Shown piece by piece: positions 1 through 8,577 of a stretch of 64,000 nucleotides of DNA (positions within the stretch are counted from its first letter, which is position 1; the number at the start of each line of letters is the position of its first letter). Source of the DNA: Actinomadura_C alba. GTDB taxonomy: Bacteria > Actinomycetota > Actinomycetes > Streptosporangiales > Streptosporangiaceae. The notes under the pieces were generated by a model. It saw only the letters and a list, made by a program, of their open reading frames with translations, was not told the DNA's origin and did no database searches. Location: assembly GCF_039530285.1 (NCBI RefSeq), contig NZ_BAAAOK010000006.1, forward strand, positions 62,001 through 126,000, read 5' to 3'. The translations under genes were made by a program, and so were the position numbers.

Positions 1-245
1 AGATGGACCGCGTCCATCTGGCCGAAATGCGCCGCAATCCGGCGACCCGGCGTGACGCACGGACCGGGCAGTCCAGGCGTGGCGCCCCGGCGAGCTTCGG
101 CGCTCCCGGCCAGCACCGGTCCGCCGATCCGCTCCTCGACCTGCCCGGAAGCCCGCACGTGCCGGGTCCGGCCGAAGCCGAGGAGATCCCCGGCGAGCCG
201 CCCTCGGAGTGGGCGACCCGCCGGCCGTCCGAGCCCGGCGCGTAG
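1..245 (+). CDS. 3' end of an unidentified upstream gene (partial)
   Basis: A frame with strong G/C preference in third positions is open from the left edge and stops with TAG at 243-245, 42 bases before the preferred flippase start. The visible tail is hydrophilic and rich in Pro, Arg, Ser and Glu, with no motif, so it looks like the disordered C-terminus of a longer protein. The position suggests another polysaccharide-locus gene, but that is only inference. An internal ATG near base 3 could also make it a short unrelated ORF. Confidence 0.4.
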   Translation, partial: MDRVHLAEMRRNPATRRDARTGQSRRGAPASFGAPGQHRSADPLLDLPGSPHVPGPAEAEEIPGEPPSEWATRRPSEPGA

Positions 246-287
246 GGGAACGACCGTCACATGAGCTCCACACGCATGGAGCCCAAC

Positions 288-1871
288 ATGAACCGCCTCG
301 CCCGGGGTGGAGCGCTCAACCTGGTGGGCGCGGTGTCCGCGGGTGTGCTGGGCCTGGCCCTGGTCGTCATCGTGGCGCGCGTCTACTCTCCACAGGTCGC
401 GGGGGCCTTCTTCGCCGCCACGTCGCTGTTCATCATCCTGAGCGCCGTGTCGGGCCTCGGCTCAGACGCGGGGCTGGTGCGGTGGCTGCCCCGGCACCTG
501 GCGCTCGGCGACCCGGCGGCGGCCCGGCGCACGGTTCCGATCGCGCTGATTCCGGTGCTGGCGGTCGCCGGTGTCTCCGCCGTCGCGCTGGCGGCGGCCG
601 CTCCGTGGGCCGCCGCGCTGATCGACAGCGGCCATGCCGTGGAGCTGACGGCCATGCTGCGCGTCCTCGCGGTCTTCCTTCCGATCGCGGCGTTGCACGA
701 CGGGCTCCTCGCGGCCACCCGGGGGCATGCGACCATGCGCCCCACCGTGCTCATCGAGAGGATTTTCCGGCAGGCCGCCCAGGTCACGGGAGTCGCCATC
801 GCGCCGCTCGTCTCCGACCGTCCCGCCGCGCTGGCCCTGGCCTGGGCGCTCCCCTACCTGCCTGGCACGATCGCGGCCGCCGTCTGGTATCGCCGACTTG
901 CCGTGCGTTCCATCCGGCACGCCGCGCCGGCCGCGCCCACCGACGCCGAGGCCGCTCCCGAGCCCGCCGACCGGGGGCCGATCCGGGAATTCTGGTCCTA
1001 CACGGCGCCGCGCGCGGTCGCACAGATCTTCCAGACCGCGCTGCAGCGCGCCGACATCGTGCTCATCGCGGCTCTCGGCTCCGCACGCGACGCCGCCGTC
1101 TACACCGCCGCGACCAGGTTCATCGTGGTGGGACAGCTCGGTACCCAGGCCATCCAGCAGGTACTGCAGCCGGCGGTCAGCAGGCTGCTGACGCTCTCCG
1201 ATCACGCGGCCGCGGGGCGCGTCTTCGCGGTCAGCACGGTATGGACCGTCGCCCTCACCTGGCCGGTACACCTGGCGGTCGCCACGGCCGCTCCCGCCTA
1301 CCTGACGTTCTTCGGCGGCGATTACCCCCAGTCCGGGCAGGCCGCCACCGTCATCCTCGCCCTCACCATGCTGCTCGCCACGGCGAGCGGACCCGTCGAT
1401 GTGATGCTGCTCATGGCCGGACGCAGTGGGCTGAGCCTGGTGAACAACGCCGCCGCGCTGGCGGTCAACCTCACCCTCAACCTGCTGCTGATCCCCCACC
1501 ACGGCGTCGTTGGCGCGGCCATCGCGTGGGCCGCCGCCCTCGTCACCCGCAACCTGCTGCCACTGGTCCAAGTACGCCGGGTCCTCGGCATGAGCCCGAT
1601 GAGCGCCGGGCTGCTGTGGGCCGCCGGCTCGGCCGTACTGAGCTTCGCCGTGCTCCCGCTGCTCGCCAGGGCCGGCCTGGGCACCGGGCTCGGCGCGGTG
1701 TGCGTCGGCCTGGTGCCCGGCGCCGTACTCTACGCCGTCCTCCTCTGGGTCGCCCGGCACCGGCTCTCCCTGACCGCCTTCGGCTCGCTGCTGCCCGGCA
1801 GGGCCGTGGCCATACCCTCCGCTACGTCCGACGCCGTTCCGAAGAGGAGTCTCCATGTCCACGGTTCGTAA
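288..1871 (+). CDS. Polysaccharide flippase (MATE/Wzx-like membrane protein)
   Basis: Integral membrane protein of about 527 residues built from 12-14 hydrophobic segments with short charged loops, the architecture of the MOP superfamily (Wzx, MurJ-like) that flips lipid-linked oligosaccharides across the membrane. The first helix starts right after the N-terminal MNRLARGG. I chose ATG 288 because GGAG lies six bases upstream; ATG 261 in the same frame is an alternative. Its 3' end overlaps the next gene by 17 bases, so the two are probably co-translated. The methyltransferase, glycosyltransferase and phosphoglycosyltransferase nearby support a role in exporting a surface or extracellular glycan. 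The substrate cannot be read from the sequence. Confidence 0.85.
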   Translation: MNRLARGGALNLVGAVSAGVLGLALVVIVARVYSPQVAGAFFAATSLFIILSAVSGLGSDAGLVRWLPRHLALGDPAAARRTVPIALIPVLAVAGVSAVALAAAAPWAAALIDSGHAVELTAMLRVLAVFLPIAALHDGLLAATRGHATMRPTVLIERIFRQAAQVTGVAIAPLVSDRPAALALAWALPYLPGTIAAAVWYRRLAVRSIRHAAPAAPTDAEAAPEPADRGPIREFWSYTAPRAVAQIFQTALQRADIVLIAALGSARDAAVYTAATRFIVVGQLGTQAIQQVLQPAVSRLLTLSDHAAAGRVFAVSTVWTVALTWPVHLAVATAAPAYLTFFGGDYPQSGQAATVILALTMLLATASGPVDVMLLMAGRSGLSLVNNAAALAVNLTLNLLLIPHHGVVGAAIAWAAALVTRNLLPLVQVRRVLGMSPMSAGLLWAAGSAVLSFAVLPLLARAGLGTGLGAVCVGLVPGAVLYAVLLWVARHRLSLTAFGSLLPGRAVAIPSATSDAVPKRSLHVHGS

Positions 1872-3171
1872 CCAGGTGCGCCGCAAGTCGCGCACGGCTC
1901 TGCGCAAGGCCGGGCTGGTCCCCAGCGGGCCCGTGTACGGGCGGATCGCGGACAAGGGGCGTGCGCTGCCGGTCCCCCCGAAGGCCCGGATCCTGCTCTC
2001 GACGGCGATCCTGCGCCGGCCGTGGCGGATCTCCGTCCCGCTGGACCGGCTCCTGCTCGGTGCGCAGGGAGGGTGGACGGCTCGGGGCTTCGCCGAGCGA
2101 ACAGGCGATCTGCTGTGGCCGTCGACACCGCTGCTCGACGGCCCGCACATCGCGTTGCTGCGTCGGGCGTCCGACGGCGAGCCGACCGACGAGGAACTGC
2201 TGGACAGCCCGTACGGCCGTCTCGCGCAACGGTGCATCGACGCCGGCGGCGACTACTTCGGTGCGACCGACGACGCGGGCGTGGTGGCCTCGGCTCGCGC
2301 CTTCATCAGCCGATCGCGAGGTCACGACGTCCCCGGGGACCGGCGTCCCCAGCAGAGCACGTCGCTCGACCCGGTGCTCGTCGCTCCGGTCCGCAACTCC
2401 TCGTACTACCAGGTCCTCGACGGCCATCACCGGCTCGCGCTCGCCGCGCACCGGGGCGAGACGACCGCCCGGGTCGTCGCCAAGTGGGCACCGGTCACCA
2501 CCCCGCTGCAGGACCTGCTCCTCAAAATGAGCTGGCTCGACGGGACCAAGGAGCTGTACCAGCCCATCGACGCACCGGAGCTGCGCGACTCCTGGACGAC
2601 CGTACGCCGCTGCACAGACCGGCGGGACAAGATGCTGGCCTTTCTCCGCGAGCGCGGCATCGGGGCCCCGGCGACGTACCTGGACGTGGCGAGCTGCTAC
2701 GGGTGGTTCGTCGACCAGCTGCGACACGCCGGCTTCACGGCCGGCGGCATCGAACGCGACCCGCTCGCCGTGCCGCTCGGGCGGGCCGTCTACGGGCTGC
2801 CCGAAGGAGTGATCGGCACCGGCGACTGCGTCGAGCTGCTCGGCACCTCGGATCGCCGCTGGGACGTGGTCTCCTGCTTCAGCCTGCTGCACCACTTCGT
2901 GCTCGGGCGCGGCTCGGTCGGCCACGAGGAGCTCATCAGGCTGCTCGACGGCGTCACCGGGCAGGTGCTCTTCTTCGACACCGGCCAGGAGAACGAAACC
3001 TGGTTCAAGAGCTCCCTGCGCGGCTGGAACCCGGAGAGCATCGCCGGCTTCCTGCGGGCCAACACCTCCTTCGATGAGATCGTCGATCTCGGCCCCGACG
3101 ACGACGCGCGGCCTCCGTACGCCGACAACTACGGGCGTCACCTGTTCGCCTGTGTGCGTTCCCGCCCGTAG
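1855..3171 (+). CDS. Two-part protein: ParB-like segment plus SAM methyltransferase
   Basis: About 438 residues. Residues 185-210 carry a DGHHR core (189-193) between hydrophobic strands, typical of the ParB/sulfiredoxin-like fold. Residues 272-435 form a class I methyltransferase: motif I is LDVASCYGWF (276-285), an acidic residue ends the second strand (E300), and SCFSLLHHF marks strand 4. No membrane segment is present. It overlaps the flippase by 17 bases, so it probably modifies a glycan or lipid-linked intermediate of this locus. The ParB-like part may be structural, because no DNA role is suggested by the context. The methyltransferase assignment is firm; the substrate is unknown. Confidence 0.75.
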   Translation: MSTVRNQVRRKSRTALRKAGLVPSGPVYGRIADKGRALPVPPKARILLSTAILRRPWRISVPLDRLLLGAQGGWTARGFAERTGDLLWPSTPLLDGPHIALLRRASDGEPTDEELLDSPYGRLAQRCIDAGGDYFGATDDAGVVASARAFISRSRGHDVPGDRRPQQSTSLDPVLVAPVRNSSYYQVLDGHHRLALAAHRGETTARVVAKWAPVTTPLQDLLLKMSWLDGTKELYQPIDAPELRDSWTTVRRCTDRRDKMLAFLRERGIGAPATYLDVASCYGWFVDQLRHAGFTAGGIERDPLAVPLGRAVYGLPEGVIGTGDCVELLGTSDRRWDVVSCFSLLHHFVLGRGSVGHEELIRLLDGVTGQVLFFDTGQENETWFKSSLRGWNPESIAGFLRANTSFDEIVDLGPDDDARPPYADNYGRHLFACVRSRP

Positions 3172-3175
3172 TCGC

Positions 3176-4333
3176 ATGCGGGCCATGAGCACCGCCGGAC
3201 GGCGATCCGCCGCCGCGGCACTCGTCGTCGCCGTCATCGCTTCGGCCCTGCCGGCCGGCGACACGGTCCGCGCCGCGGCGGCCGGAACGCCGGTGCCCGA
3301 TGAGCGGCACCGCGTCATCCTCGGCGCCGTGGGCAACTCCCGCGCCGAGACGATCGCACGCGAGCGCGAGACCGGCCGGCGGATCCAGGGCATCCGGGCC
3401 TTCAAGCGCTGGAACGAACCGCTGATCGGCGCCGACCAGCGATGGGCGAGACGCACCCGTCACACGGTCTTCCTGTCGGTGAAGTCGCGACTGCGCGACG
3501 GTTCGCTGCTGCGCTGGCGGGACATCGCGGACGCCGCGCCCGGCAGCCCTCTGGACGCCGACCTGCGCCGGCAGGCCAGGGAGCTCAAGAGCTTCGGGGA
3601 CACTATCTATCTGGTCTTCAACCATGAGCCGGACGCCAAGACGTCCCGGCCGATGGGAGAGCCCGCGGATTTCGTGGCCGCCTGGCGGCGGGTCGTCGCC
3701 ACCCACCGCGAGGCCGGGGTCACCAACGCGCGGTACGTGTGGACCATGACCGATCAGGCCTTCCAGCAGCGATACGCCGGGCGCTACTACCCCGGTGACC
3801 GCTATGTCGACGGAATAGCCGTGGACGCCTACAACTGGTACGACTGCCGCGGGGGCCGGGGCCGATGGACCAGCCTGGCCGACCTCATCGAGCCGCACCG
3901 GCGGTTCGGTCTCGAGCATCCCGGCAAGGACCTCATGGTCCTGGAATGGGGTTCGGTCGAGGACCATGCCCGGCCCGGGCGCAAGGCCGAGTGGATTCGC
4001 GACGCCGCCGCGTTGTTCGACCGTCCGGCATATCGCGCCTACCGCGCCGTGGCGCATTGGGACGACCGCCACACCGGCCCGCCGTCCGGGCAACCATGCC
4101 GGTTCGACTACCGCACGTCGCCGTCCGCGATGCTCGCCTGGCGGGCGATGGCCGCGCATCCCGCATTCCAGGCCGGAGCCCCGCGGCCGGCAGCTCGGCG
4201 GCGGCCGGTGGCGATGGGCCTGACCGTCCTGATCGGGTCGGGCATGGCCGCCGGCCTCCTCTTGGCGAGGCTGCGGGCCAAGCGGCGCCACAAAGCGGCC
4301 GGCTCACCGCCGCCGCGGCCGAACCACCGCTAG
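3176..4333 (+). CDS. GH26-like glycoside hydrolase, membrane-anchored
   Basis: About 385 residues. A signal peptide runs to about residue 34. The TIM-barrel core shows the two acids of clan GH-A/GH26: acid/base in VFNHEPD (E151) and nucleophile in LMVLEWGS (E257). A C-terminal hydrophobic helix (about 345-365) followed by basic residues should anchor the enzyme at the membrane with the catalytic domain outside. The start just after the methyltransferase stop is preferred (ATG 3176 or 3185), because the longer reading would run inside the previous gene. The protein probably trims or processes the polysaccharide made here; whether it acts on mannan is unknown. Its stop codon overlaps that of the convergent GH26-like gene. 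Confidence 0.75.
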   Translation: MRAMSTAGRRSAAAALVVAVIASALPAGDTVRAAAAGTPVPDERHRVILGAVGNSRAETIARERETGRRIQGIRAFKRWNEPLIGADQRWARRTRHTVFLSVKSRLRDGSLLRWRDIADAAPGSPLDADLRRQARELKSFGDTIYLVFNHEPDAKTSRPMGEPADFVAAWRRVVATHREAGVTNARYVWTMTDQAFQQRYAGRYYPGDRYVDGIAVDAYNWYDCRGGRGRWTSLADLIEPHRRFGLEHPGKDLMVLEWGSVEDHARPGRKAEWIRDAAALFDRPAYRAYRAVAHWDDRHTGPPSGQPCRFDYRTSPSAMLAWRAMAAHPAFQAGAPRPAARRRPVAMGLTVLIGSGMAAGLLLARLRAKRRHKAAGSPPPRPNHR

Positions 4334-5328
4334 GTGCTCGTGACCGGCAGGTTGCGGGGGTTGAAGTAGGGGGTGGTGGCGAGTTCCCGCAGCGCCGACG
4401 TCGCCGCCTGGTCGCCGCCGAGCGAGTACCGCTGGCCGGCCGTCCTGCCGGTCTTGTCGGAGTCGTAATAGATCACGGCCTTGATTTGCGGGTTCTGCAG
4501 GGTCTGGGCCGCCTTGCGCAGCCACTCGGCGCGTCGGGCGGCATAGGACCGCGGCACCCCGAACTCGCCGACCATGACGGGCTTGGGACGGGCCTTGGCC
4601 CACTCCATGAAGGCCCCTATCGACTCGGCCACGTTCCGGTAGTCCGAGCCGCTGCCCGGGTAAGCGTCCGCGCACAGCCAGTCGACCTGCTCGTCACCGG
4701 GGTAGTAGTCGGCCGCGTCACCGTCGGCGGCGAAGCCCGCGGCGGTCGGGCACCAGACCCAGGCGACGTTGTCCACCTGCTCCTGCAGGAAGAGCGCCCG
4801 GATGCGCTTCCAGGCGGAGACGTAGTCGGCGGCCGAGTTGACCCTCGATCTGAGCGCGCTGCGGTCCATTTCGGGCTGCCAGCGAACGAAGACCGGCTTA
4901 CCGGTCGCCTTGATCGCACGAGCCCTTTCGCGGATCACCTGGTCCTCGCCTCCGGACACGATCGCCCGGGTGTCGGTGCCGTCCCAGGTGAGCAGCAGAT
5001 AGCGGTTGCTGTTCATGACGGCCGTGTCCGACTCGCGCGGAAAGGGCTGCTCCCACTCCCGGAAGGCGTGCACCACATCCAGCTCCCGGCCGAGACTCGC
5101 CTCGAATCCGGTCACTGCTCGGAGTTCGCCGGGCTTTCCACGGTAGAACCTCGACGGTTCGACGAAGGCGCCGAAGTACGCGCCCTGCGCCGGAGGCGTG
5201 GGAGCGACACCGGGCAGCACCGTGGATTTGATCCGGGGTGGGTCGGCCTCGCTGTCGGCACAGCCCACGAGAAGCAGGGCCGCCACCGCCGCGATCATCC
5301 CTGTCGCCGCGCACGTACGCGCCTTCAC
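4330..5328 (-). CDS. GH26-like glycoside hydrolase, lipoprotein
   Basis: About 332 residues. A lipoprotein signal ends at the lipobox LVGC (Cys23), so the enzyme is expected to be lipid-anchored on the outer face of the membrane. GH26-type acids are seen in VRWQPEMD (E153) and VMVGEFGVPR (E255). The GTG start at 5328 is preceded by a strong GGAGGAG at about 5332-5338, which decides it against longer readings. It lies 17 bases after the GT2 gene, last in the cysQ-cysD-cysN-GT2 gene run. It is distantly similar in layout to the convergent GH26-like protein next to it, which suggests an old duplication or two steps in processing one polymer. Confidence 0.8.
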   Translation of the reverse strand: MKARTCAATGMIAAVAALLLVGCADSEADPPRIKSTVLPGVAPTPPAQGAYFGAFVEPSRFYRGKPGELRAVTGFEASLGRELDVVHAFREWEQPFPRESDTAVMNSNRYLLLTWDGTDTRAIVSGGEDQVIRERARAIKATGKPVFVRWQPEMDRSALRSRVNSAADYVSAWKRIRALFLQEQVDNVAWVWCPTAAGFAADGDAADYYPGDEQVDWLCADAYPGSGSDYRNVAESIGAFMEWAKARPKPVMVGEFGVPRSYAARRAEWLRKAAQTLQNPQIKAVIYYDSDKTGRTAGQRYSLGGDQAATSALRELATTPYFNPRNLPVTST

Positions 5329-5345
5329 ATTCTCCTCCGCTCGGG

Positions 5346-6281
5346 TCAGATGCCGCGGCCACGAGCGTGGAGTGCCAACAGCACACGTTCGCCGGAGACG
5401 AGCCCGGACGCCACCGCCAGCGCGAACGGCACCCGTTGTTCCTTCCAGTTGGTCCGGAACGCGCGGCCCGCCCAGCGCGCCGCCTCCCGCCGCCGCCCGG
5501 CACAGGCGTGGCCGAAAGCGATCTGCGCATAGACCCGGGCCCCGCCGACCGGTGATCGTGCGATCTCGGGGTACCGGTCGAGGAACCACTGAAGGGCCGC
5601 GATTTTCGTTTCCCAGGCTTGGGCATAGTAGGACGTTCTGCCCCACAGCACCTGTACGTACGGATGATCCACATTAACGATCGGGTGACGCCGGGCGGCG
5701 CGCAACGCCAGATCCCAGTCCTCGCCCTGGCTTCCCGGGATCTCCTCGTCGACCATCCCCATCTCCATGAGCGCCGCTCGCCGGACGACGTACGTCGAGG
5801 AGTGCACCATGACCATGCGGGACCGGACGAGCTGGTCGTAGGTCACCTGCTCGGTCTCGGCGAGCCGCGGGATCCGCCGGCCGTCGAAGTCGACGAGGAT
5901 GCCACAGCTGACCAGCTCGGCTCCGGCGTTCGCGGTGAGCGCGTCGACCTGGGCGGCCAGCTTGCCCGGCAGCCAGACGTCATCGTCATCGCAGAAGGCC
6001 ACCAGGTCGGTGTCGAGCGCGAGGATCCCGCTGTTACGGGCGCCCGCCAGCCCGGGCGAGCGGGTGTTGGCGATGACCCGCACCCTGTCGCCGGCCAGGC
6101 TCTGGTTCGGTTCGGCACGATCGTAGACGACGATCGCCTGCAGTTCGCCGTCGTACTCCTGGGCCAGCACGGCTTCGAGCGCCTTGCGGAGCAGCTCCGG
6201 TCGGTTGTGCGTCGGCAGAACGACCCCTACGGAGGGCCGGACGCCGGGCGGAGGGGTCGGAAGATCTCTGGGGGTGTCCAT
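5346..6281 (-). CDS. Family 2 glycosyltransferase
   Basis: About 311 residues. The GT-A core is plain: VGVVLPTHNRPELL at the N-terminus, a nucleotide-binding DD region and FCDDDDVWLPGK, the DxD-type metal site. There are no membrane helices, so it is a cytosolic enzyme that adds a sugar to a lipid-linked acceptor. ATG 6281 is preferred over an in-frame GTG two codons earlier, because AGAGGTG would overlap the latter. The gene begins 25 bases after the cysN stop and ends 17 bases before the GH26 lipoprotein. Sulfate activation and glycan assembly therefore appear to share a transcript. Confidence 0.87.
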   Translation of the reverse strand: MDTPRDLPTPPPGVRPSVGVVLPTHNRPELLRKALEAVLAQEYDGELQAIVVYDRAEPNQSLAGDRVRVIANTRSPGLAGARNSGILALDTDLVAFCDDDDVWLPGKLAAQVDALTANAGAELVSCGILVDFDGRRIPRLAETEQVTYDQLVRSRMVMVHSSTYVVRRAALMEMGMVDEEIPGSQGEDWDLALRAARRHPIVNVDHPYVQVLWGRTSYYAQAWETKIAALQWFLDRYPEIARSPVGGARVYAQIAFGHACAGRRREAARWAGRAFRTNWKEQRVPFALAVASGLVSGERVLLALHARGRGI

Positions 6282-6306
6282 GACCACCTCTGTCGTTGGG
6301 CGTCGG

Positions 6307-7578
6307 TCATCCGCCGTCGAGGATCATCCCGGCACCGACGGTCGCGTTCGTGGCCTCGTCGATGAGGATGAACCCTCCCGTCAGCCGGTTACGACCGTAG
6401 TCGTCGACGAAGAGCGGCTGGGTCACGCGCAGGGCGACCCGCCCGATCTCGTTGAGCTTCAGCGCCTGCGCGTTGTCGTCGCGGTGCAGCGTGTTCACAT
6501 CGAGCCGGTACTGCAGGCCGGTGACCAGGGTCCGGGCCGTACGGGTGGTGTGCTTGATCACCAGCTTGGTACGAGGGGTCAGCGTCCGCTCGTCGTTCAT
6601 CCAGCAGACCATCGCGTCGAGGTCCTGGACCACCCGGGGCCGGTTGTTCGGCCGAGCGATCATGTCGCCCCTGGAGATGTCGATGTCGTCGGCCAGCCGC
6701 AGCGTGACCGACATCGGCGGGAACGCCTCTGCGACCGGACCGCCGTCCGGCCCGTCGATCGAGGTGATCGTCGTGGTCAGCCCGGACGGCAGGTGCACGA
6801 CCTCGTCCCCCGGCTTGAGCACGCCGCCCGCGACCTGCCCCGCGTAGCCCCGGTAGTCGTGCAGGGCCGGGTCGGTGGACTTGTGCGGCCGGATGACGTA
6901 CTGCACCGGGAAGCGCACGTCGATGAGGTTGCGGTCCGAGGCGATGTGCACGTTCTCGAGGTGGTGCAGCAGCGACGGACCGTCGTACCACGGCATGTTC
7001 ACCGACCGGTCGACCACGTTGTCGCCGTGCAACGCCGAGATGGGGATGAAGGTCAGGTCGCCGACCTCGAGCTTGGCGGCGAACGCGGTGAACTCGTTGT
7101 GGATCCGGTCGAACACCGCCTGGTCGTAGTCGACCAGGTCCATCTTGTTCACCGCGAGCACGAGGTGCGGAACCCTCAGCAACGTGGTGAGGAACGCGTG
7201 CCGCCGCGACTGCTCCAGCAGCCCCTTGCGGGCGTCGACCAGGATGATCGCCAGATCGGCCGTGGAGGCGCCGGTGACCATGTTCCGCGTGTACTGGATG
7301 TGGCCCGGGGTGTCGGCGATGATGAACTTGCGCTTCGGCGTCGCGAAGTACCGGTAGGCGACGTCGATCGTGATGCCCTGTTCGCGCTCGGCGCGCAGCC
7401 CGTCGGTCAGCAGAGCAAGGTTGGTGTAGTCCTCGCCCCGGTCGGCGCTGGTGCGCTCGACCGCCTCGAGCTGGTCCTCGAAGATGGACTTGGAGTCGTA
7501 CAGCAACCGGCCGATGAGGGTGGACTTACCGTCATCGACCGAGCCGGCGGTGGCGAACCGCAGAATGTCCATGGACAT
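6307..7578 (-). CDS. cysN: Sulfate adenylyltransferase subunit 1 (GTPase)
   Basis: CysN is the regulatory GTPase of ATP sulfurylase, driving formation of adenosine 5'-phosphosulfate (APS) from ATP and sulfate. The G motifs are intact: P-loop GSVDDGKST (12-20), DTPGH (89-93) and NKMD (144-147). The length of about 423 residues fits a stand-alone CysN; no C-terminal APS kinase (CysC) domain is fused. The start is three bases from the cysD stop, so the two are translationally coupled. It continues into a glycosyltransferase rather than into reductive assimilation genes, which is unusual and points to sulfation of a product. Confidence 0.95.
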   Translation of the reverse strand: MSMDILRFATAGSVDDGKSTLIGRLLYDSKSIFEDQLEAVERTSADRGEDYTNLALLTDGLRAEREQGITIDVAYRYFATPKRKFIIADTPGHIQYTRNMVTGASTADLAIILVDARKGLLEQSRRHAFLTTLLRVPHLVLAVNKMDLVDYDQAVFDRIHNEFTAFAAKLEVGDLTFIPISALHGDNVVDRSVNMPWYDGPSLLHHLENVHIASDRNLIDVRFPVQYVIRPHKSTDPALHDYRGYAGQVAGGVLKPGDEVVHLPSGLTTTITSIDGPDGGPVAEAFPPMSVTLRLADDIDISRGDMIARPNNRPRVVQDLDAMVCWMNDERTLTPRTKLVIKHTTRTARTLVTGLQYRLDVNTLHRDDNAQALKLNEIGRVALRVTQPLFVDDYGRNRLTGGFILIDEATNATVGAGMILDGG

Positions 7579-7580
7579 GA

Positions 7581-8492
7581 CTAGAAGTAACCTTCCTTCT
7601 TGCGGTCTTCCATGGCCGCCTCGCTGGCACGGTCGTCGGCGCGGGTCTGGCCGCGCTCGGTGATCCGGGTGGCCGCGATCTCCTCGATCACCTCGTCGAG
7701 CGTCGACGCGGTGGACTTCACGGCACCGGTGCAGCTCATGTCGCCCACCGTGCGATAGCGCACCACCGCCTCGAACGCCGGCTCGTCGTCGCCGCGGTTG
7801 GCGTACGGGCTGTCCGCGAGGAGCATGCCGTCGCGTTCGAAGACCATGCGCTGGTGCGCGAAGTAGATCGGCGGGATCTCCAGCTCCTCGGTCCGGATGT
7901 AGTCCCAGATGTCGAGTTCCGTCCAGTTCGACAGCGGGAAGACCCGGACGTGCTCACCCCGGCGGATCCGCGTGTTGTAGAGGTTCCACAGCTCGGGCCG
8001 CTGGTTCTTCGGGTCCCACTGGCCGAAGTCGTCACGGAAGGACACCACGCGCTCCTTGGAGCGGGCCTTCTCCTCGTCCCTCCTGGCCCCGCCGAACGCC
8101 GCCGTGAACTCGTGCTCCTCGAGCGCGTCGAGCAGCGGCACCGTCTGCAGGCGGTTGCGGCTGGCCCGCCGCCCGCTCTCCTCGACCACACGACCTCTGT
8201 CGATCGCCTCCTGCACCGACGCCACGACCAGCCGTACGCCCAGCTCAGCGACCCGGCGGTCCCGGTAGTCGATCACTTCCGGAAAGTTGTGGCCGGTGTC
8301 CACGTGCATCACCGGGAACGGAATCGGCGCGGGCCGGAACGCCTTCTCGGCCAGGCGCAGCATCACGATGCTGTCCTTGCCGCCCGAGAACAGGAGCACG
8401 GGATGTTCGAACTCGGCGGCCACCTCACGCATGATGTGGATCGACTCGGCCTCCAGGACAGCGAACTGGGACAGCAGGTAGTCACTGCGCAT
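7581..8492 (-). CDS. cysD: Sulfate adenylyltransferase subunit 2
   Basis: CysD is the catalytic subunit of the CysDN ATP sulfurylase. It belongs to the PP-loop ATPases, shown by FSGGKDS (residues 35-41), and carries the family's arginine-rich central part and a C-terminal segment with EVAATRITERGQ-like residues. Length (303 residues) is normal. It lies between cysQ (85-base gap) and cysN (two bases). No cysH, cysJ or sulfite reductase gene is in view, so this copy may serve PAPS-dependent sulfotransfer; assimilation genes may of course lie elsewhere. Confidence 0.95.
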   Translation of the reverse strand: MRSDYLLSQFAVLEAESIHIMREVAAEFEHPVLLFSGGKDSIVMLRLAEKAFRPAPIPFPVMHVDTGHNFPEVIDYRDRRVAELGVRLVVASVQEAIDRGRVVEESGRRASRNRLQTVPLLDALEEHEFTAAFGGARRDEEKARSKERVVSFRDDFGQWDPKNQRPELWNLYNTRIRRGEHVRVFPLSNWTELDIWDYIRTEELEIPPIYFAHQRMVFERDGMLLADSPYANRGDDEPAFEAVVRYRTVGDMSCTGAVKSTASTLDEVIEEIAATRITERGQTRADDRASEAAMEDRKKEGYF

Positions 8493-8577
8493 GGGACAGA
8501 GCCCTCTCTCCTCGTGATGTGGCGGCCTGGTTCGGGCAGGTGGAAGAGTACATGGATGTCAAAACCGCCGGCGTCCG

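Noticed and set aside
209..2530. Very long Arg/Gly/Pro-rich frame opposite in phase to the flippase and methyltransferase
   Set aside because: It spans two well-recognised genes, has no domain and an amino-acid bias typical of the out-of-phase reading of GC-rich DNA.
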